Of a DNA stretch of 64,000 bases, positions 26,300-34,717 are shown in pieces. This DNA comes from Pseudomonas gingeri (GTDB lineage: Bacteria; Pseudomonadota; Gammaproteobacteria; Pseudomonadales; Pseudomonadaceae), in NCBI RefSeq assembly GCF_013385635.1, contig NZ_JACAPR010000010.1, positions 372,001 through 436,000 on the forward strand. Direction: 5' to 3'. The notes below the pieces were generated by a model, which did no database searches, was not told the origin of the DNA, and worked only from the letters and a program-made list of their open reading frames with translations. The translations under genes and the position numbers were made by a program. Within the stretch, counting starts at the first letter, position 1, and each line of letters begins with the position of its first letter.

Positions 26300-27399
26300 G
26301 TCAGTCGGGTGGCGGATTGTCGCTGTTGGTGGAGCCGCTGCTCGCGGCGATTTCCACGGAGGCACCGTGCGGGCAGAACCTGCGCTACGAAGCCGACTAT
26401 GATCGCTTGCGCGAACTGCGGCGCGAAGATGACACCAGCCTGCCCAATGGCGTCTGGGAAAAAGAGATCAAGCGGGCCGAGTGGACCGGCGTCGAACAAC
26501 TGGCCAGCGAGATCCTCCAGGGCCGCAGCAAGGACCTGATGGTCGCGGCCTGGCTCGGCGAAGCCTGGCTGCACCGGCATGGACTGGAGGGGTTACAGGC
26601 GGCCCTGGCGTTGCTGCTGGGGTTGTGCGAACGCTACCCCGAGCAGGTGCATCCGCAGGCCGAGGAGGGCGACCAGTCCTGGCGGGTGACGCCGGTGGAC
26701 TGGCTGGTGCGGCGTTACGCCGAGGTACTGCACACGCGGGTGGCGTTGTTTGCCCCGGGTGGCAGCAACGATTTTGCCGGATTGAGTCTGTATGGCTGGC
26801 AGCAGTTGCAGGGGCGGCAGGTGCTGACCGGTGACAACAAGAACGCCAAGGCTATTGTCGAGACGGCCCGGCTGGAGCAGCAGAAGGTCAATGAACTGAT
26901 TCGCACCACGCCGTTGTCCTGGTGGCTGCACAGCCAGAACCTGTTGCAGGCGTCGTTGCGTCAACTGGAGGCCCTTGAGCAGTGGACCGACCGTTATCTG
27001 GGGGAACTGGCCCCGACTTGCAGGCCCTTGCGTGAAATCATGCAGGCCTTGAGCACACTGACACGGGAGTTTATCGCCATGCACCCGCAACAGCCGGAGC
27101 CGCCCGTGGCGCCGATAGAGACCGCTGTCGAGGCGGATGAGCCGGTTGCGCAGGCACCTGCCGCCGAATCCACGGAACAGGCGTCGCGCCCGATTGCGCC
27201 GCGCAATCGCGAAGAGGCTTATCGGCAGTTGCTGCTGATTGCCGACTACCTGGCGAAGACCGAGCCCCACAGTCCTGTGCCTTATGTGGTCAAGAAGGCC
27301 GTGGAGTGGGGCAACAAGCCGTTGAACGAGCTGCTGTCGGAGTTGATCTCTTCCGATGCCGAGGCGCGGCGGGTGTGGACCTTGTTGGGGGTGTTGTGA
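26296..27399 (+). CDS. tssA: T6SS protein TssA (ImpA N-terminal domain)
   Basis: The 367-residue product has an ImpA_N domain in the first 150 residues (SxxxPCGxxLRYEADYDRLRE, then ILQGRSKDLMVAAWLGEAWL). An Ala/Pro/Glu-rich linker lies at about 265-300. The C-terminal region (YRQLLLIADYLAKTEPHSPV, then PYVVKKAVEWGNKPL) is of the type also seen in VasJ-like proteins. TssA helps start and guide tube and sheath growth. It is the last gene of the rightward operon and is followed by a terminator. Confidence 0.92.
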   Translation: MSQSGGGLSLLVEPLLAAISTEAPCGQNLRYEADYDRLRELRREDDTSLPNGVWEKEIKRAEWTGVEQLASEILQGRSKDLMVAAWLGEAWLHRHGLEGLQAALALLLGLCERYPEQVHPQAEEGDQSWRVTPVDWLVRRYAEVLHTRVALFAPGGSNDFAGLSLYGWQQLQGRQVLTGDNKNAKAIVETARLEQQKVNELIRTTPLSWWLHSQNLLQASLRQLEALEQWTDRYLGELAPTCRPLREIMQALSTLTREFIAMHPQQPEPPVAPIETAVEADEPVAQAPAAESTEQASRPIAPRNREEAYRQLLLIADYLAKTEPHSPVPYVVKKAVEWGNKPLNELLSELISSDAEARRVWTLLGVL

Positions 27400-27722
27400 C
27401 AATTGTCGGGCAACGCCGTTTGCCCGGCGATTTTATGTCTAGACTCTCCTGAGCAATGCAGCAGGCCTTTACAGTCCAGGGTACTGGTCTGGGCCGGACG
27501 TCTGTTTCACCTGGGAAAGTCAGTAGGCGCAGTGATCAAGTCAGCTCCCCGTCGTGTTGAAACGGCTTTCGAATGCCCGCGAGCAGGCGTTTGAGTCGTC
27601 GGGTGCGTGCCAGCGCACCCATCAGGTTGTAGCGCGTAGTCGATCGTCACCAGCACCCCCACGAAAACACCAATGTGCGTACGGCCAAGGCAGCGCTTTG
27701 TCCGTTCGAATGGGAGAGTGTC
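27400..27722. other. Intergenic region between tssA and the metalloprotease gene
   Basis: These 323 bases hold a terminator at 27405-27434 and a perfect seven-base hairpin, GGGTGCG-tgccag-CGCACCC, at 27601-27620. No convincing gene is visible. The promoter of the metalloprotease gene should lie in the second half, but no clear -35/-10 pair was recognised. Confidence 0.6.
27405..27434 (+). terminator. Rho-independent terminator after tssA
   Basis: CGGGCAA (27407-27413) pairs with TTGCCCG (27420-27426) and is followed by GCGATTTTAT. It closes the tssJKLMA operon. Confidence 0.7.
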
Positions 27723-29930
27723 ATGACTTGTCACCTGTCCGGTGCGCGATCCGGCTCATGGAAACGCTACCGCTTGTTCGCGTGGATTCTCTTCATGCTG
27801 ACCCTTGCCCCGGCCTCATGGGCGGCGGACAGCCTCTTTACGATCGAACCCGCGCAATCGCCACAGCAGATGCGGCAAACCACTGACCCGGCATTGACGG
27901 CGATCCTCGACGTGCAGGCGTTTGCGTCGGTGCATCGGGTGCAGGCCCATGCGGATCTGTTATCCGATCAACTCGACGTGCTGCAGATTCCGCTGGGCGA
28001 TGGCCGGATTGTCAGCGCGAGCAAGCTGTTCTATCGCACTACCGCGACCGGGGCTGTCTGGCGCGGCGAGATCGCCATGCCGGGAGCAGCCAGCCAGGGT
28101 AGTGCCGAGGATGAACGGCTGCTCGATGAGCTGAATTCGGTGGTGCTGGTGCGCAACGCCGACCAGGTCACCGGGATCGTCCGGGTGGGGGGCGAGGTCT
28201 ACAGAATCCTGCCGCTCAATCAGGGTGGGCAGGTCCTGGTGAAGGTCGATCAGAGCAAGAAGCGCCACTTCGGCGAGGAGTCCGATGCCGCTCAGCACGT
28301 CATTCGCAAGGAGTCGGCCGCGCAAACGATGGAGTCGACAGCCGAGGTGCGCCCGCGTGACGGCATCAGCACGATCCGGGTGATGATCGTCGCCACGCCA
28401 ATGGCCGTCGAGAGACTCGGCGGCAATGCGGGCTTTCAGGCCCAGTCCGCCCTGGTGATCGAGGAGTCGAACCAGTCCTTCGTCAACAGTGATATTCCCA
28501 CGCGGTTCGAGAGTGCCGGCACCTACATTGCGAACTACGACCAGCAGGCCCAGGCGGATGGCGATCGCTTGCTGGACAAGATCGAGAGCCGCTCCGACCG
28601 CGATCTCGGCGCGCCGACCTGGGCCTTGCGCGATGAGCAGCGCGCGGACCTAGTGGTGCTGGTGGCGGATATCCGTTCCTACTGTGGCCTGGCCAATCTG
28701 AATTCGAGCAAGGCAACGGCCTATGGGGCGGTCGACTGGACGTGTTTCTCCGACGGCACCACGGTGCAGCACGAAATCGGCCACAATATCGGCGCCGACC
28801 ACACCCCGGAAGAAGCCCAGGGCAATGTGTTCCCCTACGGTTCCGGCCATCAGAAAACCTCGGGCGACATTCGCTGGTCGACGATCATGGCGCCTTACTG
28901 TTCCCGTTGCAGCGTGATCAATTACTGGTCGAACCCCTATCGCACCTACAAGGAGTCGCCCCTGGGGGTGGTGAATGTCAGCGACAACGCGAGGGTTTGG
29001 ACATTGCGCGCACCCGTGGTGGCGAGTTTCTACCCGGATCCGGTGGAAGCCGTTCCTCCTTATGCGGTTGCCAGGGCGGAGCCTTCCGCCGTTACCGGGC
29101 CAACGGTGGTCCGGCTCGACGGCTCGCAGTCCTCCGACCCGGCGGGCGGGGCGTTGCGCTATCGCTGGGAGCAGACGAATGGGACGCCGGACGTCAGCAT
29201 CACCGGCAGTTCGTCACGGGAGGCGCAGGCGCGGGTGCCGGCGGTGGGACGCAGCACGCTGTTTAGCTTCCGCCTGACGGTGACCAATAGCGACGAACTG
29301 AGTGACAGCCAGGCAGTGAACGTCAGCGCCGAACCGTCCAGTCCTGCTCCGGTGGCGGTTATTACCGCCGATGAGCAGGTTGAAACCGGAAAGTCACTCG
29401 AGTTTTTGGCGGCGGCCTCGACGGGCAGCCAACTGGCTTACGCCTGGAGTTTGCCCGGCTTCACTCCCGCCAGTTCCAGCAGCCAGCGGGTGACCGCCAC
29501 CGCGCCGGCTACCGTCGGCAACCGTACGGTGCAGCTCACCGTGCGCGACGCCCAAGGGCGCGAGAATGCGAAAACCAAGGTCGTCAGGGTGGTCGCCGGA
29601 TCCGGTGGCGGAGGCGGCTGTATTCCGACCGACCCGAGCGCGGGGCAATACCCGCAATGGGACGCGCTCAAGAATTATGTCGGCGGCGATACCGTGCAGC
29701 ATAACGGAGTGGTGTGGCGAGCCGGCTGGTCGAGCCGGGGGATCTCGCCGGACAAGACCGATGCCTTTACCCTGGTCAGCCACCTGCCGGTACCCTGGCA
29801 GACCGGGCGGCCTTATGTCGCTGGCAACCAGGTGATTCACCAGGGCAAGCTGTACCAGGCCAAGTACTGGGTGAACACCCCGCCACCGGGTACCGCCTGG
29901 ACATTGCTTGGCGACCACGCCTGTCCTTGA
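27723..29930 (+). CDS. Secreted reprolysin-like zinc metalloprotease with PKD-like and chitin-binding-like domains
   Basis: The 735-residue product starts at the ATG at 27723, behind GGGAGAG. A signal peptide ends near ASWA (about residue 34). The catalytic zinc motif is VQHEIGHNIGADHTPE (HExxHxxGxxH, about 347-362). A downstream Met (STIMAPYCSRC) may be the Met-turn of metzincins. Two PKD-like modules (VVRLDGSQSSDPAGGALRYR; SLEFLAAASTGSQLAYAWSL) lie at about 450-625. Two W/Y-rich modules at about 640-735 (YPQWDALKNYVGGDTVQHNG; WQTGRPYVAGNQVIHQGKLY) resemble CBM5/12 chitin-binding domains. Export by Sec and type II is likely. The substrate is unknown. It stands alone after the T6SS operon. 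Confidence 0.85.
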   Translation: MTCHLSGARSGSWKRYRLFAWILFMLTLAPASWAADSLFTIEPAQSPQQMRQTTDPALTAILDVQAFASVHRVQAHADLLSDQLDVLQIPLGDGRIVSASKLFYRTTATGAVWRGEIAMPGAASQGSAEDERLLDELNSVVLVRNADQVTGIVRVGGEVYRILPLNQGGQVLVKVDQSKKRHFGEESDAAQHVIRKESAAQTMESTAEVRPRDGISTIRVMIVATPMAVERLGGNAGFQAQSALVIEESNQSFVNSDIPTRFESAGTYIANYDQQAQADGDRLLDKIESRSDRDLGAPTWALRDEQRADLVVLVADIRSYCGLANLNSSKATAYGAVDWTCFSDGTTVQHEIGHNIGADHTPEEAQGNVFPYGSGHQKTSGDIRWSTIMAPYCSRCSVINYWSNPYRTYKESPLGVVNVSDNARVWTLRAPVVASFYPDPVEAVPPYAVARAEPSAVTGPTVVRLDGSQSSDPAGGALRYRWEQTNGTPDVSITGSSSREAQARVPAVGRSTLFSFRLTVTNSDELSDSQAVNVSAEPSSPAPVAVITADEQVETGKSLEFLAAASTGSQLAYAWSLPGFTPASSSSQRVTATAPATVGNRTVQLTVRDAQGRENAKTKVVRVVAGSGGGGGCIPTDPSAGQYPQWDALKNYVGGDTVQHNGVVWRAGWSSRGISPDKTDAFTLVSHLPVPWQTGRPYVAGNQVIHQGKLYQAKYWVNTPPPGTAWTLLGDHACP

Positions 29931-29946
29931 GCCATTGATAAAGGGA

Positions 29947-29968
29947 CGCCCCGACCCGGGCCGGGGCG
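29947..29968. terminator. GC-rich hairpin between the metalloprotease gene and mntH
   Basis: CGCCCCG (29947-29953) and CGGGGCG (29962-29968) form a stem between two convergent genes. It probably ends transcription from both sides, although a T-run is missing. Confidence 0.55.
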
Positions 29969-29976
29969 CTACCGCG

Positions 29977-31329
29977 TCACTCGCTGAACACCTGCGCGAT
30001 CAGCCAGATATTCGCTCCGCTGATCACCACGAACAGGCCCCAGGCGAGGCCCTTGGTGTACCAGCGGTTGACGAACTCGCCCATCAGGCGCTCATCGCTG
30101 GTCATGCGGATCAGCGGGTACAGGGCGAACGGCAGTTGCAGGCTGAGCACCACCTGGCTCAGCACCAGCAGCTTGCCCACGGCCCCTTCACCCATCAGCC
30201 AGACGCCGATAAAGGCCGGGATCAGGGCCAGTCCGCGGGTGATCAGGCGGCGCTGCCAGCAGGGAATCTTCAGGTTCAGGTAACCCTCCATGATCACCTG
30301 CCCGGCAATGGTTCCGGTGAAGGTCGAGCTCTGCCCCGAGGCCAGCAGGGCGATACCGAACAGGGTGCTGGCGAACGCCCCGCCCACCAGCGGATCGAGC
30401 AGGTGATAGGCGTCCTGGATCTCCACCACGTCGGTGTGTCCGGACTGGTGAAAAGCCGCCGCCGCGAGGATCAGGATCGCCGCGTTGACCAGCAGCGCCA
30501 GGGCCAGCGAACCGATGGTATCGACCCGCGCCAGGCGGACCGCGTCCTGGCGGCTGGCCCGATCCCTGCCGATCAGCCGGGTCTGGACGATGGAGGTATG
30601 CAGGTAGAGGTTGTGGGGCATCACCGTCGCGCCGAGGATACCGATCGCCAGGTATAACGGCGCGGCTTCGCTCAGTGCCGACATCGATGGTTTGAAGCCG
30701 TTGAACACGTCCGGCCAGTAGGGTTTGATCAGCACCAGCTCGACAAAGAAACACACGCCGATGGTGGCCACCAGCACCAGCATGATCGCTTCCAGGCGAC
30801 GGAATCCGCGGTTCTGCAAGGCCAGGATCAGCAGAGTATCGAAGGCGGTCAGGACAATCCCGAAGGTCAGCGAACAGCCCAGCAGCAGGTGGAAGGCCAG
30901 GGCACAGCCGAGCACCTCGGCGAGGTCGGTGGCGATGATCGAAACTTCCGCCAGCAGCCACTGGGTGCGCGCCGAACGAGGGCTGTAGCGCTCGCGGCAG
31001 AGCTGTGCCAGGTCGCGGCCGGTGGCGATGCCCAGGCGTGAGCACAGGCATTGCACGGCCATGCCCGCCAGGCTTGCCAGCAGCACGACGAACAACAGGT
31101 TGTAGCCATAGCGCGAGCCGGCCTCGATCGCCGTGGCCCAGTTGCCCGGGTCCATATAGCCGATGGACACCAGCAGGCCGGGTCCGGCGAAGCGCAAGGC
31201 ACGCTTGAAAAACGGCGCCCCGCTGTCGACTGCAATCGAGCCGTTCACCTCAGAGGGACAGAAGGGGGCGGTGGCAACTTTCGGCAGGCTGAATTTCACA
31301 CGGCGATCCAAGGCTGAAGAGATGGGCAT
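29977..31329 (-). CDS. mntH: Nramp-family divalent metal (Mn2+/Fe2+) transporter MntH
   Basis: The 450-residue product has about 11 hydrophobic segments. The Nramp signatures are intact: IGYMDPGNWATAIEAGSRYG in the first helix carries the DPGN metal motif, and ATVMPHNLYLHTSI in helix 6 carries MPH. The family couples proton entry to Mn2+ or Fe2+ uptake at the inner membrane. The N-terminus is about 45 residues long before the first helix. A Fur-box-like sequence lies about 105 bases upstream of the start. The gene stands alone. Confidence 0.93.
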   Translation of the reverse strand: MPISSALDRRVKFSLPKVATAPFCPSEVNGSIAVDSGAPFFKRALRFAGPGLLVSIGYMDPGNWATAIEAGSRYGYNLLFVVLLASLAGMAVQCLCSRLGIATGRDLAQLCRERYSPRSARTQWLLAEVSIIATDLAEVLGCALAFHLLLGCSLTFGIVLTAFDTLLILALQNRGFRRLEAIMLVLVATIGVCFFVELVLIKPYWPDVFNGFKPSMSALSEAAPLYLAIGILGATVMPHNLYLHTSIVQTRLIGRDRASRQDAVRLARVDTIGSLALALLVNAAILILAAAAFHQSGHTDVVEIQDAYHLLDPLVGGAFASTLFGIALLASGQSSTFTGTIAGQVIMEGYLNLKIPCWQRRLITRGLALIPAFIGVWLMGEGAVGKLLVLSQVVLSLQLPFALYPLIRMTSDERLMGEFVNRWYTKGLAWGLFVVISGANIWLIAQVFSE

Positions 31330-31434
31330 CCCAGCTTAGACGCTTGCAGGCTCCGGCCCAAGCCCTGTTGATTGACCTTGGCATTGCGCGGGGACTCCCG
31401 GTTGGCGGTGAAACATATATTTACGAATCTATAT

Positions 31435-31453
31435 GATAAGTATTCGCATAATC
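31435..31453. promoter_or_regulatory. Possible Fur-box-like site upstream of mntH
   Basis: GATAAGTATTCGCATAATC agrees with the 19-bp Fur consensus at 13 positions by eye. It lies in an A/T-rich stretch upstream of mntH. Fur control of mntH is known in other bacteria. Here the match is moderate and could be chance. Confidence 0.35.
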
Positions 31454-31561
31454 AAATAAATGTTTGAGCTACAGCTGCCAGGGGCGTGGAAGGCCGGCAA
31501 GAAGATTATTTCCGCGTCGTGTGTGACGGGTGTGGGCTTGTCGGGGCGGCATTGCGATGAA

Positions 31562-31608
31562 GGCGCCCTCAAGGGCGCCAGGAGCTTCGCGGGCAAGCCC
31601 GCTCCCAC
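31562..31608. repeat. Hairpin plus single REP arm
   Basis: GGCGCCCT-ca-AGGGCGCC at 31562-31579 is a perfect palindrome. It is followed by a single REP arm, TTCGCGGGCAAGCCCGCTCC and three more bases, at 31586-31608. Together they lie just after the stop of the leftward orphan gene and may act as its transcription end. Confidence 0.65.
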
Positions 31609-31628
31609 ATCTGCCCGTTGCCGGGGGA

Positions 31629-32132
31629 TCAGGCCTTGGTGTCGATGGACATGCTTGCGCCGGAGTTGGCGAACTGTTGCAGGTTCTGCAACACGTTGAT
31701 CGCCCGCTTGTACTCGGGAATCATGTAGTTGGTGAACTGCTCGTTCTTCGTCGGGCTGTTCTGCAGGCCGCTGATCTGGTTGGCGAAGTAGTCCAGGGCG
31801 TTGAACTTCTCGTTCGGCTTTTTCTGCGAACCGGCGGTGGACAGCAGGTTGGCCGTGGTGGAACTGATCAGGCCCTGTTCCTTGAGGATATCGCTGTACT
31901 TGGCCAGTTGTTCCGCAGTGACCGATTTCGGATCGAACCCCTGGAACTTCGACTGCAGATGCTCCTTGGCCATCTTGTCCGTGTCGAGGGCCTTGGGATC
32001 GGGCTTGATGTCCTTGAGAACCTTGTCGGCGTTGGCCTTCTCGGTGTTGTTCTTTTTCGCCGCCGCGACATCCTGTTGCACCACCCGCGAACGCACGGCA
32101 GTGGCCCAGGCGGAGATCGAACCCAGGCTCAT
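31629..32132 (-). CDS. Hypothetical protein, 167 residues, function not recognised
   Basis: I do not recognise this protein. It is hydrophilic, Ala/Lys/Gln/Asn-rich, without cysteine and without a signal peptide or membrane segment. The N-terminus MSLGSISAWATAVRSRVVQQ precedes a long charged helical stretch (about 20-70). The second half, NEKFNALDYFANQISGLQNS and YMIPEYKRAINVLQNLQQFA, looks helical as well. Lack of cysteine and an amphipathic helical build are common in exported helical proteins, but no secretion signal is evident. It stands alone between mntH and the GH15 gene, with an A/T-rich upstream region. Coding is supported by ordinary Pseudomonas codon use. Confidence 0.7.
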   Translation of the reverse strand: MSLGSISAWATAVRSRVVQQDVAAAKKNNTEKANADKVLKDIKPDPKALDTDKMAKEHLQSKFQGFDPKSVTAEQLAKYSDILKEQGLISSTTANLLSTAGSQKKPNEKFNALDYFANQISGLQNSPTKNEQFTNYMIPEYKRAINVLQNLQQFANSGASMSIDTKA

Positions 32133-32327
32133 ACCCGCCCCCCAACGACTGCGTGGCCGTGGGTTTCAGCATCGTGCCGGGGTCTTTGCGAGAAAACCAT
32201 TGGGAATGTCCTGTCGAAAAAAGCGTGATAAACGAGTCTAAACAAATGTATCGACAGGGCAGAGAATATATTCAGTTGCGTTACAAACTTCATACAAAGC
32301 GCCGGACATGTATCGACGAGATGTTCC
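32133..32327. promoter_or_regulatory. A/T-rich upstream region of the orphan gene with a repeated 10-mer
   Basis: This region contains ATGTATCGAC twice in the same orientation, at 32246-32255 and 32308-32317. It holds the promoter of the leftward orphan gene and the end of the GH15 gene. No clear -35/-10 pair was assigned. Confidence 0.35.
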
Positions 32328-34154
32328 TCAGGGCTGCCATGGCGTGACATCGCCGCTCAGTTTGCGGTCGAGGAAACACGCCGCGCTGATCAGCGCCAGG
32401 TGGGTCAATGCCTGCGGGGTATTGCCCAGATGCCGGCCCTGTGGATCGAACTCTTCGGCATACAGCCCCAGGGGATTGGCATAGCGCAGCAGCTGTTCGA
32501 ACTCCAGGTGTGCCTGTTCCACGCGGCCGGCGCGGGCCAGGCATTCGACGTACCAGAACGAGCAGGCGGCGAAGGCGCCTTCGGTGCCCGGCAGGCCGTC
32601 GATGGGATGATCGTCGTTGCGATAGCGGTAGACCATGCCATCACGAACCAGGCTTTTTTCGATTGCCTCCAGGGTGGCCAGCCAGCGTGGATCGGTGGCC
32701 CCGACAAAACGCACCAGCGGCATCAGCAGCATCGAGCCATCGAGGCCGGTGCCGCCGATATGCTGGACGAAGTGTCCGTGTTCCGGGTTCCAGAAGTTGT
32801 TCCAGATATCGCTGTGGATCGCCTGGCGGGTCTTGTCCCAACGGGCGAACGGCGCCGGTAGCGAGCGCTTGGAGGCCAGACGGATGGCGCGGTCGAGGGC
32901 GACCCAGCACATCAGTCGCGAGTGCAGGAAGTGGTGTTTCTCGCCGCGCATCTCCCAGATCCCGACATCGGCCTGGTCCCAGGTGTCGCAGACCTGATCG
33001 ACGATCTGGCCGACATGCAGCCAGCCTTCATGGGAAATCGCTTCGCCGTATTTGTTGGTCAGGTACACCGCGTCCAGCAGCTCGCCGAAGATATCCAGCT
33101 GGACCTGCCCGTAGGCCTGGTTGCCGATGCGCACCGGGTGGGCATTGCCGTGGCCGGACAGGTGCTTGAGTTCGGTTTCGGGCAGTTCCTGGGTGCCGTC
33201 GATGGCATAGAGGATATTCAGCTTCAGCGGCTGGTCGCTGCAATCGCCGACGCGCCCGCGCAACCAGCGCATGAAACCGTTGGCTTCCTCGATATAGCCC
33301 AGGCGCATGAAGGCATAGATGGTGAACGAAGCGTCACGGATCCAGGTGTAGCGATAATCCCAGTTGCGTTGGCCGCCGGGGCTTTCCGGCAGGCCGAAGG
33401 TGGCGGCGGCGAGGATCGCGCCATGCTTGCGTGAGGTCAGCAGCTTGAGGGCCAGGGCCGAGCGATTGACCGCTTCGCGCCAGCGGCCGCGATAGTTGGA
33501 ACGGCCGATCCAGTGTCGCCAGAAGGTCAGGGTGCGTTGCAGGGCGAGGTCGCTGCCGCCGGCCTTGACCCGCGCATCGTCGGCGGCGCCAAGCAGGAAC
33601 TCGGCGGTCTGTCCCTGTTCCAGGCGGAAGCTGGCGACGGCGGCGTTGCGCTGCAGGTGCAGCGGTTGGTCGGCACACAGGCGCAGGCCCGGCTGGTCGG
33701 GCGCCTCGAAGCACACGTCGTTGCCATCGAGCCGGGCGCGGGTGGCGGCACGGGCGTAGTCGTGGCGCACGGCGCAGCACAGCTGGAAGTCGGCATGGCC
33801 GCTGACCATCCGCACCCGGCGGATCAGCATGGGCAGGTCGTCCTCGTCGTCGCTGACGGGCAGCAGGTCGGTGATTTCCACCACGGCCCCGGCGCTCAGC
33901 CAGCGGGTCTGCAGGACATTGGTGTCCGGCAGGTAGATCTGTTCGCGGCGGGCGTGGGGCAGATCCGGGGCCAGCTGGAAAATCCCCGCCTGCGGGCTGT
34001 CGAGCAGGGCGCAGAAGATCGACGGGCTGTCGAACGCCGGCCAGCAGAAAAAATCGACACTGCCACGGTCGTTGACCAGCGCGGCGCTGCTCATGTCGCC
34101 GATGATGCCATGGGCCTCGATTGCGCTCTGGGGTTCGTTGGAAAGATCGACCAT
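32328..34154 (-). CDS. Glycoside hydrolase family 15 protein (glucoamylase/trehalase-like)
   Basis: The product has 608 residues. The N-terminal beta-sandwich begins IEAHGIIGDMSSAALVNDRG and SVDFFCWPAFDSPSIFCALL, which is typical of bacterial GH15 proteins. The catalytic (alpha/alpha)6 barrel carries QRNWDYRYTWIRDASFTIYA (about 285-305) and later DVGIWEMRGEKHHFLHSRLM with a probable catalytic Glu. No signal peptide is present, so it should be cytoplasmic. The ATG at 34154 has GGAG ten bases upstream; a GTG at 34211 is a possible longer start. Substrates of this group include trehalose, maltodextrin and related alpha-glucosides. The precise one is unknown. Confidence 0.88.
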   Translation of the reverse strand: MVDLSNEPQSAIEAHGIIGDMSSAALVNDRGSVDFFCWPAFDSPSIFCALLDSPQAGIFQLAPDLPHARREQIYLPDTNVLQTRWLSAGAVVEITDLLPVSDDEDDLPMLIRRVRMVSGHADFQLCCAVRHDYARAATRARLDGNDVCFEAPDQPGLRLCADQPLHLQRNAAVASFRLEQGQTAEFLLGAADDARVKAGGSDLALQRTLTFWRHWIGRSNYRGRWREAVNRSALALKLLTSRKHGAILAAATFGLPESPGGQRNWDYRYTWIRDASFTIYAFMRLGYIEEANGFMRWLRGRVGDCSDQPLKLNILYAIDGTQELPETELKHLSGHGNAHPVRIGNQAYGQVQLDIFGELLDAVYLTNKYGEAISHEGWLHVGQIVDQVCDTWDQADVGIWEMRGEKHHFLHSRLMCWVALDRAIRLASKRSLPAPFARWDKTRQAIHSDIWNNFWNPEHGHFVQHIGGTGLDGSMLLMPLVRFVGATDPRWLATLEAIEKSLVRDGMVYRYRNDDHPIDGLPGTEGAFAACSFWYVECLARAGRVEQAHLEFEQLLRYANPLGLYAEEFDPQGRHLGNTPQALTHLALISAACFLDRKLSGDVTPWQP

Positions 34155-34259
34155 GGACGCGAAACTCCGGATAGAGGGGATGCCGCTGTCAGTGTGTGCA
34201 TTTGCAGGCACTCACAGAGCTGACTGGCATTCTCCGACGGAGTTCAGGCGGCTTGCCGT

Positions 34260-34655
34260 CTACTGCTCCGGTGTATCGGAGGGCTCCGGGTCGCCGCCGT
34301 ACTCCTGGCCCAGTTCGACACGGTTTTCCTCGACCCAGCCACTGAAGTCCTCACCGCCCTTGGCGATGTACATGACCTGGGCCCAGCCGTCCTCGGTGCT
34401 GGCGTACACCGTCAGGCTGTCGCCGGGAACGACAAAGACCTTTTTGCTGATACAGGCACTGCTGGGCGCACTGTGGAAGTACGCCCGGCCCTTGCCGATC
34501 ACCTTGCCTTCGACGGGCGGGCGGTAGCTGCCGGCTTCGGCATTGGCCTTTTCATGCAGGGCAGCGCAATCGACGGGGGCGTCTGCGGCCCGGGCCAGGG
34601 GCGAGAGGCTCAGCAGCAGGCAGGCAAGGGGCAGCAGGCGGGCGGGGCGTTCCAT
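34260..34655 (-). CDS. Small periplasmic SH3-like domain protein
   Basis: The 131-residue product, read from the Met at 34655, has a clear signal peptide (RLLPLACLLLSLSPLARA). A segment resembling bacterial SH3 domains follows (GKGRAYFHSAPSSACISKKV, then VFVVPGDSLTVYASTEDGWA and SGWVEENRVEL). Two cysteines could form a disulfide in the periplasm. Start choice is uncertain, since in-frame ATGs at 34697 and 34670 are also possible and none has a strong ribosome site. Function unknown. Confidence 0.75.
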   Translation of the reverse strand: MERPARLLPLACLLLSLSPLARAADAPVDCAALHEKANAEAGSYRPPVEGKVIGKGRAYFHSAPSSACISKKVFVVPGDSLTVYASTEDGWAQVMYIAKGGEDFSGWVEENRVELGQEYGGDPEPSDTPEQ

Positions 34656-34717
34656 GCGGGAGGTGTCCATCGAAAAGTTGGAAAAGGTGGCGATCATAAG
34701 GCAAGGCCGGTTGCCGA

